Shown: positions 18,469 to 26,383 of the stretch, one piece after another
Layout: each line of letters begins with the position of its first letter
Numbering within the stretch: the stretch's first letter is position 1
From: Stieleria mannarensis
Lineage (GTDB): Bacteria > Planctomycetota > Planctomycetia > Pirellulales > Pirellulaceae
Direction: 5' to 3'
Length of the DNA stretch: 64,000 nt
NCBI RefSeq assembly: GCF_014154935.1
Contig: NZ_JACEHH010000002.1
Location: 248,001 to 312,000, forward strand
Made by a program: the position numbers and the translations under genes
Notes under the pieces: generated by a model
Database searches by the model: none
Told to the model about the DNA's origin: nothing
The model's input: the letters and a program-made list of their open reading frames with translations, nothing else

Positions 18469-19470
18469 TCAGGTTTCAGAACGATGCGGCGTGGTTGCCA
18501 ACGCATCAAGGTCGCTGCGGACCATGATTTCGGCCAGCTTGGGCAATTGGGTTTCGGCTTTCCACTGCAGCACTCGGGCCGCCTTGGCGGGGTCGCCGAC
18601 CAGATGCGTGCCTTCACTCGGACGCATGTAGCGAGGGTCTTGTGTCACGTGATCTTCCCAGTGCAATCCGACCGCATCAAACGACGCGGCCAGGAAATCC
18701 TTGACGCTGTGTGCGGTCCCGGTCGCGACGACAAAGTCATCCGCGGCGGGTTGCTGTAACATCCGCCACATGGCATCGACATATTCGGGGGCATAGCCCC
18801 AGTCACGGCGCCCGTCCAGAGACCCGAGCGAGACCGTTTTCTCAAGCCCCATGGAAATCGCCGCGGCGGCGCGGGTGATCTTGCGGGTCACGAACGATTC
18901 TCCGCGGCGAGGCGATTCGTGGTTGTAACAGATCGCGTTACAGGCGAATAAGCCGAAGGATTCACGGTAGAGCGTGACCATCTGGGTGGCAAACGCTTTG
19001 GCGATCCCGTACGGGGTGACCGGGCGCATCGGCGTCGCTTCGTTCTGGGGCGCCTGCTCGGGCCGGCCAAAGATCTCGCTGCTGCTGATCTGCAGGAACT
19101 TGGGTTTCTTGTCCAGATCGCGCAGGATTTCCAACAGGCGAAGCGTTCCCATGGCGGTGAATTCACACGTCGTCTCGGGGATCTCGAAACTCGCCCCGAC
19201 GTGACTTTGGCCGGCCAAATGATAAAGTTCGTCGGGAGCGGCTTTGAGCAGGATCCGGCGAATGGTCGTCACGTCGCTCAGATCGGCATAGTGCAAAAAC
19301 AACCGCTTGTTGTAGATGTCTTGCTGGTGAAAAAGCTGATCCAATCGACCGCGGGCGGTGATGCTGCTGCGCCGCACGATCCCGTGGACCGTGTAGCCTT
19401 TTTCGATCAGCAGTTCGGTCAGATAAGAGCCGTCTTGGCCGGTAATCCCGGTGATGAGCGCCGTTGACAT
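18469..19470 (-). CDS. gmd: GDP-mannose 4,6-dehydratase
   Basis: 333 residues. It converts GDP-D-mannose to GDP-4-keto-6-deoxymannose, the precursor of GDP-fucose, GDP-rhamnose or GDP-perosamine. The N-terminus ALITGITGQDGSYLTELL is the Gmd-specific NADP-binding loop; catalytic Y-x-x-x-K is in TPYGIAKAFA near 150; NHESPRRGESFVTRKI near 182 and LGSLDGRRDWGYAPEYV near 210 are Gmd signatures. ATG 19470 is used because upstream residues lack similarity. No recognisable 4-reductase, epimerase-reductase or perosamine aminotransferase partner is adjacent. Confidence 0.95.
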   Translation of the reverse strand: MSTALITGITGQDGSYLTELLIEKGYTVHGIVRRSSITARGRLDQLFHQQDIYNKRLFLHYADLSDVTTIRRILLKAAPDELYHLAGQSHVGASFEIPETTCEFTAMGTLRLLEILRDLDKKPKFLQISSSEIFGRPEQAPQNEATPMRPVTPYGIAKAFATQMVTLYRESFGLFACNAICYNHESPRRGESFVTRKITRAAAAISMGLEKTVSLGSLDGRRDWGYAPEYVDAMWRMLQQPAADDFVVATGTAHSVKDFLAASFDAVGLHWEDHVTQDPRYMRPSEGTHLVGDPAKAARVLQWKAETQLPKLAEIMVRSDLDALATTPHRSET

Positions 19471-19517
19471 AGAGGGTTGACTGACTTTCAGTGGGGCAGC
19501 AATCAAAGAGGCAGTAA

Positions 19518-20867
19518 TCAAAGGGTCAGCGCGATCCCGGAATCCGACGCGCTGTATTTCTGGGAGATCGAGGCATCGTGAAGATCATGATTGGCCAGGT
19601 CGACGGCATGGTCGGACAGGATGCTGGAAAGGATTTGGGCGAATCGTTTGACGATCACCGGTCGATCGAAGTCGCGGATCGCGGCGTGCCTTGAACGACG
19701 CTGGCGGTTGACGAAGTCGCTGGTGGACGCACGACGCGATTCCGCCTCCGCTTCAGCCACCGCGTCAGCGATGGCGTTGGCCGAACCCGGCCGGACACAC
19801 CAACCGATGTCGCGTTCCAGGATCGTTTGGCACAGATCGGTTTGCGGATCTGCGATCGCCAGCACACTGCGGCCGGCGGCCATGATCCCGTACAACTTGC
19901 TCGGGCACAAGCAACCGGTCACGTTCTCGTGCATCGACACGACGTGAAGATCGGCCGCTGACAAACTTTCGGCCAATTGATTGCGCGGCTGATAATAAAC
20001 AAACTCGACGCGGCCGGCCGGCAGGTTCAAGCGGGCGGTGTGTTCGAGCAACTTGTCACGTGAGGCCCCATTGCCCACCAACAACAACTTCGCACGCTCG
20101 GGCCAGTGCGGTTGGGCGGCGGCGCTGATCAGCATTTCCAATCGTTGCGTCAGCCCCATGTTGCCCGAATGCATCACCACAAAGGCGTCGGAGAGACCGT
20201 GACGGTTGCGAAATTCATTTTCGCGGTGAGCGATCGGCGCGATTTGTTGGCAATCCGACCAGTTGGGAACGATTTCAATGCGATCGCGATGGATCCCCCA
20301 AGGCGGATTGGCCAAACGTTTCCGCATGCACCGTCCGAGCACGATGATTCGTGACGCATTCTTGTAGGCCACGCGCAGTTTTCGTCTCAGCAACGGTGCG
20401 ACAAACGGTACCCTCACCTTGCCGACCGCTTCGGCGACATCGGGGTAGATGTCTTGCAGGTAAACACAATGCTCGGCTCCGACCCGTTTGGCGAATTCCG
20501 CCCCCGCGATCGGCATCAGGAATGGATCGGTCTCGCTGACCACCACATCGGCTCCCCACTCGACTCGGCGAAGAAAGCGGCGGGCGGAGAAGTAGAACGA
20601 GAGCAGATTGAGAATCCGGCCGAACGGGTTTTTTTTGGCGAATTGGTAATGCGTCAGGCGATGGATGGTGACCCCGTCGCGCGATTCCGCACCGGCATGC
20701 AAGTACGGACTGTCTGCTTCGGGGCTGTTGGGCTGGCCGCAAACCACATGCACATCGAATCGGTCCGCCAGCCCAACGCACAGATCGGTCAGCAACTGAC
20801 CGGTCGCCTCGATATCCGGCCAATAGGACCGGTTCAAGAAAACGATACGGCGACGTTCTTTGGGCAC
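19518..20867 (-). CDS. GT4 glycosyltransferase (WcaI/colanic-acid-like)
   Basis: 449 residues from GTG 20867. The N-terminus RRIVFLNRSYWPDIEATGQLLTDLC has the YxPDxxATGQ pattern of WcaI-like GT4 enzymes. DVVVSETDPFL near 106, IIVLGRCMRKRL near 163, IEIVPNWSD near 187, FVVMHSGNMGLTQRLEMLI near 215 and LCPSKLYGIMAAGRSVLAIAD near 312 complete the GT-B fold. Its C-terminal 60 residues are poorly conserved. It is placed between gmd and the SDR epimerase, so use of a GDP-6-deoxyhexose donor is possible (inference from position only). Confidence 0.9.
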   Translation of the reverse strand: MPKERRRIVFLNRSYWPDIEATGQLLTDLCVGLADRFDVHVVCGQPNSPEADSPYLHAGAESRDGVTIHRLTHYQFAKKNPFGRILNLLSFYFSARRFLRRVEWGADVVVSETDPFLMPIAGAEFAKRVGAEHCVYLQDIYPDVAEAVGKVRVPFVAPLLRRKLRVAYKNASRIIVLGRCMRKRLANPPWGIHRDRIEIVPNWSDCQQIAPIAHRENEFRNRHGLSDAFVVMHSGNMGLTQRLEMLISAAAQPHWPERAKLLLVGNGASRDKLLEHTARLNLPAGRVEFVYYQPRNQLAESLSAADLHVVSMHENVTGCLCPSKLYGIMAAGRSVLAIADPQTDLCQTILERDIGWCVRPGSANAIADAVAEAEAESRRASTSDFVNRQRRSRHAAIRDFDRPVIVKRFAQILSSILSDHAVDLANHDLHDASISQKYSASDSGIALTL

Positions 20868-20915
20868 GGGAGCTTGAGACGGTGATGGACTGGAGGTCGG
20901 AGTGCGTTGAAAAAA

Positions 20916-21908
20916 TCAGGGCAACGCGATCTCTTTTGACCACGGTTTATTACTCTGGTACCAGCGAACCGATTCGTCCAATCCTTGTTCCAACGAAATC
21001 TGAGGTTTCCACCCCAACAGCTCGCCGGCTTTGGTGATATCGGCGCTCGTCGTCATCATATCCGCCTGATGGAAGGGGAGGTGTTCGATCACCGCCTTCT
21101 TGCCGAGCCGGTCTTCGAGCATCCCGATCAAAGTATTAAGCGAAACCGGCGTCCCGCCCCCGCCCAAATTGATGATTTCGTATCCGACCGGCTTGGCCGC
21201 CAGAATCGTGCCCCTGGCGATGTCATCGACGTAGGTGAAATCTCGTGACTGTTCTCCGTCACCGAACAATTGAATCGGAACGCCGTCGTCGATCCAGCGA
21301 ATGAATCGGAAAATCGACATGTCCGGTCGCCCGGCCGGTCCATAGACGGTGAAGTAGCGGCAGATCGAGACATCGATTTGATACAGGTGATGATGGCTGT
21401 ACGCCATCACTTCGGCACCCTTCTTGCTGGCCGCGTAAGGGGAGATCGGCGTGTTGACCGGCAGCGACTCGTTGAACGGCATCGGCTGGCCGGCATACAA
21501 CGAGGACGTCGATGCGAGCACGTATTTCTTGACCCCCGTCCGTCGCATCTGGTGCAACAGATTCAAACTGCCCAGCGAGTTGGTGGTCAGGTAGATGTGC
21601 GGGTTCTCCATGCTGTATCGCACGCCAGCTCGAGCCGCGAGATTGAACACCGCGTCGAATTGATCGGCGTCAAACAACTCGGCCAACGCGTTTTGATCTT
21701 CGATGTCGACACGATGGAACGTGAACCGATCCGACCGGAGTTGTTCCAGGCGATGCTCCTTCAATGAGGTGTCGTAATAATCGTTCACGTTGTCCACGCC
21801 GACGACGCGGTGTCCGGCTTCGAGAAGCAAGCCGGCGACACGGTTGGCGATAAACCCGGCACAGCCGGTGACGAAATAGGTTGCGGGAGAATCAGCGGAG
21901 GCGTTCAT
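20916..21908 (-). CDS. NAD-dependent sugar epimerase (UDP-glucuronate 4-epimerase-like)
   Basis: 330 residues of extended SDR fold: Rossmann loop YFVTGCAGFIANRV near 10, GVDNVNDYYDTSLKEHRL near 34 (the NDYYD motif is characteristic of UDP-glucuronate/galacturonate 4-epimerases), catalytic serine region LASTSSLYAG near 118, catalytic Y-x-x-x-K in SPYAASKKGAE near 142, and RYFTVYGPAGRPDMSI near 170. ATG 21908 is chosen, with ATG-start 27 bases earlier also possible. It is the first gene of the minus-strand cluster and would provide a uronic acid donor such as UDP-GalA. Specificity beyond the family is inferred. Confidence 0.85.
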   Translation of the reverse strand: MNASADSPATYFVTGCAGFIANRVAGLLLEAGHRVVGVDNVNDYYDTSLKEHRLEQLRSDRFTFHRVDIEDQNALAELFDADQFDAVFNLAARAGVRYSMENPHIYLTTNSLGSLNLLHQMRRTGVKKYVLASTSSLYAGQPMPFNESLPVNTPISPYAASKKGAEVMAYSHHHLYQIDVSICRYFTVYGPAGRPDMSIFRFIRWIDDGVPIQLFGDGEQSRDFTYVDDIARGTILAAKPVGYEIINLGGGGTPVSLNTLIGMLEDRLGKKAVIEHLPFHQADMMTTSADITKAGELLGWKPQISLEQGLDESVRWYQSNKPWSKEIALP

Positions 21909-22416
21909 TTTGACAGGTCGGTCCGGTAGGGGCATTCAAACGGTGAGGACAGAATCAGCATGCCACGCATGGGTGAAACAAGCGGTGCGGCAAAGCGAGC
22001 ATGTTAGATCCGAGGGCGTTGGAGTTTAAAACGCGCGGACTTCGTCCACGTGGGTGACACGTCGCGCTTTTGACGTGCCACCGCCGGTGGGTGTGGATGC
22101 CGAGGCGTGACCGTTCGTCGGCGCCGATTCGGGCGGCGACGACCTGACACGCAGGGCTTGATCTGTCATCGCCAACTTTCACCCCGCACCACCAACTCGG
22201 TCGGTCCTTCGGAGGATCAAACCTGGGAAAGGGTGACGGTCGCAGTGACGTTAGCTGTTGGGGGCTTGTTTCGGATTGCGACAGTGATTTTGTGTTTCCG
22301 TCGGCAATCGGCGCATCAACCCGGTGCCGGCAAAGGTATATTGTCTCTGTTACCCGGGTGTGCGGAAAACCCGCCACCAGGAACCGTTACGCTTTCCCTA
22401 CCGCGAGAAATATGAA
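21909..22416. other. Divergent intergenic region, probable promoters for both sides
   Basis: About 500 bp between the first minus-strand cluster gene and the plus-strand Bax-inhibitor gene. No open frame here has recognisable similarity. Both promoters should lie here. A TATATT hexamer at 22338-22343 is a possible -10 for the plus-strand gene, but no good -35 is visible at the right distance. Confidence 0.5.
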
Positions 22417-23142
22417 ATGAGCAATGTGAATCCCTATTCCGTGACCGACGTCGCAGTGCCGGCGGCATTCGCTGACGAATCGGCCCGTGCCGGGTTCATT
22501 CGACGAACATACACCCACCTGTTCGGCGCGATTCTGGCATTGATCGGGATCGAGGCGGTGATTTTCACCGTCGTGCCTCAGGCCCGAATGATGCAACTGG
22601 TCCAGGGAGTGTCGCCGTGGACATGGTTGATCGCGTTGGGGATCTTCATGGGGGTCGGCTGGCTGGCGCGCTCGTGGGCCAGCAATGGAGCTTCGCCGGC
22701 AATGCAATACGCGGGGCTGGGCTTGTACGTGCTGGCCGAGGCGGCGCTGCTGTTCCCGCTGCTGTATGTCGCGATTGCCTTCGTCGATCCGCGAACGCCG
22801 CTGATGGCCGCGGCGGTCACGTTGGTGGTTTTCGGCGGGTTGACCGCGTTCGTGTTCATCACCGGCGCCGATTTCAGCGGCTGGGGCAAGTTCCTGGCCC
22901 TGGGCGGGTTCGCCGCGATGGGCGCAATCTTTGCCGGCGTCTTAATGGGATTCTCGTTGGGGCTGTGGTTCAGCGTTGCGATGGTCGCTCTTGCCTCGGG
23001 CTATATCCTCTATGACACTTCCAACGTGCTGCACCACTACCGCACCGACCAGCACGTCGCTGCGTCGCTGGCGCTGTTTGCTTCGGTGGTGCTGTTGTTC
23101 TGGTACGTGCTGAGAATCTTGATGGCGTTCGCCGAAGAGTGA
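22417..23142 (+). CDS. Bax inhibitor-1 / YccA-like membrane protein
   Basis: 241 residues with seven hydrophobic helices after a short polar N-terminus (MSNVNPYSVTDVAVPAA). The segment FIRRTYTHLFGAILALIGIEAVIF opens the Bax1-I domain, and SGYILYDTSNVLHHYRTDQHVAASLALFASVVLLFW at the end contains the family's conserved Y-D-T and paired acidic/His pH-sensor region. Bacterial relatives (YetJ) are pH-dependent calcium leak channels, and YccA modulates FtsH. The ATG at 22417 is preferred over upstream in-frame TTG-like starts because the preceding residues are not conserved. A Lon-domain protein follows after 4 bp, which hints at a shared membrane-proteostasis role (inference). Confidence 0.9.
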   Translation: MSNVNPYSVTDVAVPAAFADESARAGFIRRTYTHLFGAILALIGIEAVIFTVVPQARMMQLVQGVSPWTWLIALGIFMGVGWLARSWASNGASPAMQYAGLGLYVLAEAALLFPLLYVAIAFVDPRTPLMAAAVTLVVFGGLTAFVFITGADFSGWGKFLALGGFAAMGAIFAGVLMGFSLGLWFSVAMVALASGYILYDTSNVLHHYRTDQHVAASLALFASVVLLFWYVLRILMAFAEE

Positions 23143-23146
23143 AACG

Positions 23147-23875
23147 ATGGGTGATTTGGAAGACCTGACTCGTCTGCCCGACGACTTTGACGGCCACGTG
23201 CGATTGTTTCCGTTGCCGTCGCTGGTCCTGTTCCCGCACGCGATGCAACCGCTGCATATCTTTGAGCCTCGGTATTGCGAAATGCTTGCCGAGGCCCTGG
23301 AAAGTGACGATTTGATCGCGATGGCGACGCTCCGTGACGGGCCACCCAATCCCCAAGAGGATCCGCCTATCGATCGGACGATTTGCATCGGAAAAATCGT
23401 CTCGCATGTCCAGCGTGACGACGACCGGCACAACATTCTGTTGGTCGGCATCAAGCGTGCCCAGGTGACCACCGAAGTGGACGCGGGGCGTTGTTTCCGA
23501 ATCGCCAAAATCAACGTGCTGGATGATCTGTATCCGCCCTCGGGGGTGCACGGCCGCAGCCAGCTTCGCGCCGACCTGCTGGCCGCGTTTGGCGAAGTCA
23601 TCCCGGCCAGCCAAAGTGTCCAGCAGGGATTGAGCGAGCTGTTGGCCGGTTCGATGGGACTGGGCCCGATCACCGACATCATCTCCCACACGCTGCCGTT
23701 GCCGGTGCCGATGAAGCTGCGATTGCTCGCCCAGCAGGACGTCGACCGACGAGCAGGACTGCTGATCGACTTTCTGGCCAGCGGTGCGGTCCAGTTACCG
23801 TCGGCGGAACAGCAGAGCGGCGGTTCCGGGGCCAGCGCACCGCTGCCCTTCCCGCCTCCGTTCAGCACCAATTAG
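23147..23875 (+). CDS. LON substrate-binding (N-terminal) domain protein
   Basis: 242 residues containing only the Lon N-domain: VRLFPLPSLVLFPHAMQPLHIFEPRYCEMLAEALESD near residue 17 (P-L-x-x-x-x-F-P, then LHIFEPRY) is the family signature, followed by IGKIVSHVQRDDDRHNILLVGIKRAQV. There is no AAA ATPase or protease domain, so it is not Lon itself; stand-alone versions bind unfolded or specific client proteins. The C-terminal tail is low-complexity (SAEQQSGGSGASAPLPFPPP). It sits 4 bp downstream of the Bax-inhibitor gene, probably in one operon. Confidence 0.9.
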   Translation: MGDLEDLTRLPDDFDGHVRLFPLPSLVLFPHAMQPLHIFEPRYCEMLAEALESDDLIAMATLRDGPPNPQEDPPIDRTICIGKIVSHVQRDDDRHNILLVGIKRAQVTTEVDAGRCFRIAKINVLDDLYPPSGVHGRSQLRADLLAAFGEVIPASQSVQQGLSELLAGSMGLGPITDIISHTLPLPVPMKLRLLAQQDVDRRAGLLIDFLASGAVQLPSAEQQSGGSGASAPLPFPPPFSTN

Positions 23876-23979
23876 GCACCAGAACCAACGAACCACCGTC
23901 GCGAGTTGATCGACACCGGTGATCGTTTGTCCTATGTTAGACTGGCCGTTTGAAGTCTGTCTTATCCCCCGAGAACGCG

Positions 23980-24318
23980 ATGACACCGAACCCCGAACAA
24001 CCGGCCCCCGATTATTCTGCCGTCCGCGCTGAACTCGAGGCCAAGCTTGAAAAGCTGGTCACGCGGGTCAAAGGTATCGACACCGACCTTAGCGAAGCGG
24101 TCAACGAGGACTGGGAGGAACGGGCGACCGAGCAAGAGGAAGACGAGGTGCTGGCGGGCATGGGCAACGTGACGATGCGCGAGATCAACCAGATCAAAGA
24201 GGCGTTGCACGCGATCGAGCACGGTACCTACGGCATCTGCACCCGCTGCGGTGCACACATCGATCCGGACCGGCTGGAAATCCTGCCCTTTGCAACCACC
24301 TGCATCAAATGCGCCTGA
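23980..24318 (+). CDS. DksA/TraR-type zinc-finger protein
   Basis: 112 residues: an N-terminal coiled-coil hairpin (AELEAKLEKLVTRVKGID..) and a C-terminal C4 zinc finger, CTRCGAHID then TCIKCA, with all four cysteines (C-x2-C...C-x2-C). The coiled-coil tip is acidic (EDWEERATEQEEDEVL), the region that in DksA enters the RNA-polymerase secondary channel. ATG 23980 is chosen over a TTG at 23950. A stringent-response or rRNA-transcription role is known for the family; the specific target here is unknown. Confidence 0.88.
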   Translation: MTPNPEQPAPDYSAVRAELEAKLEKLVTRVKGIDTDLSEAVNEDWEERATEQEEDEVLAGMGNVTMREINQIKEALHAIEHGTYGICTRCGAHIDPDRLEILPFATTCIKCA

Positions 24319-24386
24319 TCCGAAAAGACTCTTGATCGCCCCCCAAAGCCTTGTTGGGGCACTCCGTACCCCCTAAGATCGCGATC

Positions 24387-24414
24387 GCGTCCGTAAGACG
24401 GACTTATCGGACGC
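24387..24414. terminator. Stem-loop downstream of the DksA-like gene
   Basis: GCGTCCGTAAG pairs with CTTATCGGACGC across a 5-nt loop with one bulged base. It lies 68 bp after the stop codon and lacks a strong T-run, so terminator function is only probable. Confidence 0.45.
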
Positions 24415-24483
24415 GTCTCACGCCGAAGTCACAAGGTCACCCCTGAAGGCTTCGGCGCAGTCGATCTTTACACCGGAGTTCCT

Positions 24484-26250
24484 ATGTCAGTTTTCGGCGA
24501 GCGTCGCTCTACTTTACGCACCTCTTCTCGAACCCGATGTCGGCCACGCTTGGAGTCCTTGGAGGACCGGCGTCTGTTGGCGGTCACTGTCAATACGTTT
24601 GATGACATCGTTGATCCCAATGACTCGCTGGTGAGTTTGCGTGAAGCGGTTCAGATTTCCGAGTCCACACCCGGCACGGACGTCATCAAACTGCCCAGCG
24701 GTCACTATCACTTGTCGTAGGGACCAATTCAGATCAACGATAGCACAGGCCAAATCAAACTCCACTCGAACAAAGGCGTCGCGACCCTGGATGCCAGTTT
24801 CGCCTATCGAGTGCTTGAGGTGAGCGCATCGAGTGATGTGACGTTGAAGGGGATTGAGGTCACCGGCGGGAAAGCGGAGACCGGCGGCGGAATCTCCAAT
24901 GCGGGTCGATTGACGCTGCACAAAAGTCTGGTCACTGACAATGAGAGTTTTCTGAAGGGTGGAGGGATCTGGAACACCGGCGAATTGGTGATCAAGAACA
25001 GTACGCTGACGGGCAATGCCACGTTGGAAGATGGCGGCGCGATCTTCAATCGGGACGACCTGACGATTGAGAATTCCTTGTTGGAATCGAACTACGCTGG
25101 CTCCGCCGGGGCGGCCGTGTTCTCCGAACGCGACGCGGTGATAGCCTCGGCGACCCTTCGCGGCAATCTTGCGGCCAACGCCGGCGGGGCCGTCTTTAGT
25201 GTGTTTGGAAGCCTTTCGATTCATGACTCCCAACTGGTCGATAACACGGCCTCTGCCTCGACATTGAGTGGAAACGGCGCCGCAATCGCCGCAATCTTGG
25301 CGACGGTTGAAATCGTCGACAGTGACTTCGTGTCCAATGGCGCAGGCGATTCGGGAGGAGCCATCAGGATCCAAAGCAGTGAATTGGACGTCGCTGGATC
25401 GTCCTTCACGAAGAATACAGCCGGGAAAGCTGGTGGAGCAATCTCATCGATCTCCAGTGTGACGCACATCGCCGATTCCATTTTTGCAGAGAATCGAGTG
25501 TTTCGAGGAACCGGCGCTGGCATCGATTCGGCATCGGCAAGCGAGATCAGTATCGACAACAGCGTGTTTCAGAATAACGTTGCCTCCGGCCTTGGAGGAG
25601 CCATCCGGAGCGTGGAGGGAACGCTAAGCATTGTTGATTCGCTGCTGAGCTCCAACGAATCGACCGGTGCAGCGGGCGGCGCGATCTTCTCCGGGTCAGC
25701 AAACGAGCTGAGTGTCGCGCGGACGACGCTTTCGGACAACCAGGCCCGAACCAATGGCGGCGCGATGATCAGCAACAACAGCACGCTGGAAGTGCTCGAT
25801 TCGGTCTTCTCGGACAATCTCACGCTCACCGGTTTTGGCGGGGCGATCGGAATCGTGCGAGGGACCAGCGTTATCGCGGGCAGCGATTTTCTTCGAAATC
25901 GAGCCGGCGGAAATGCGGGTGCGATTCAGTACCTCAACGCCGGCTCGCACTCGATCGATTCCAGTACGTTCATCGGGAACGAGGCCAATGGCACCGGTGG
26001 CGCGATTCACAACCATGGCACACTGGCCATTTCAAACGCAACGTTTTCATTGAACGTTGCCGGGACGTTTGGGGGCGCGATTCGGAACAACAACGGAGGC
26101 AGCGTCACCCTGGTTGCCTCGTTGTTTGACGGCAATCACAGCCTGGGGTCAAACAACGGCACTGCCATCAATAGTTTCGGCGGCACGTTGACGATTGACG
26201 GGCTGACGACGTTCATCCATCACGATGGAATCCCGGTGTTCCCGAGTTAG
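24484..26250 (+). pseudogene. Beta-helix (polymorphic outer-membrane-like) surface protein interrupted by in-frame TAG
   Basis: Residues 1-78 (24484-24717) carry the planctomycete N-terminal motif [11 protein letters not shown] and the start of a right-handed beta-helix protein ([21 protein letters not shown], the usual first coil of such proteins). A TAG at 24718-24720 stops it. The same frame then stays open to 26250 without a shift and gives over 500 residues of repeats of about 25 residues (GGGISNAGRLTLHKS, GGAIFNRDDLTIEN, GGAISSISSVTHIAD). The sequence after the stop (GPIQINDSTGQIKLHSNKG) continues the fold smoothly, so a single nonsense change, a sequencing error or stop readthrough explains it. 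No dockerin or anchor is seen at the C-terminus. Confidence 0.85.
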
Positions 26251-26329
26251 TCCGAGGGGCTACTTCAAAGGGAAATGCCCGACGGCGGGGAGAATTCGGC
26301 CGTCACCAGAAACGCCAAAGGGCAGCGTC

Positions 26330-26359
26330 ACGTTTCCGTGTCGCTGCCCAGTTTGACTT
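26330..26359. terminator. Bidirectional stem-loop between convergent genes
   Basis: GGGCAGCGTCACG pairs with CGTGTCGCTGCCC over a TTTC loop (12 of 13 pairs). It sits between the plus-strand beta-helix gene (ends 26250) and the minus-strand giant protein gene (ends 26384), a fitting place for a shared terminator, although there is no clear U-tract. Confidence 0.6.
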
Positions 26360-26383
26360 GATGGCGGTAAGGAAAAAGCCGAC

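Noticed and set aside
16317-18617. A 766-residue open frame on the minus strand overlapping the O-antigen ligase-like gene
   Set aside because: It is an alternate frame of 16079-18463; the product is arginine-rich with no recognisable domain, whereas the other frame shows membrane helices and a ligase motif.
1-21908. Complete Wzx/Wzy-type capsule locus
   Set aside because: No Wzx flippase or Wza/Wzc export protein is found; a Wzm/Wzt ABC exporter is present instead.
23147-23875. ATP-dependent Lon protease
   Set aside because: Only the N-terminal substrate-binding domain is present; ATPase and Ser-Lys protease domains are absent.
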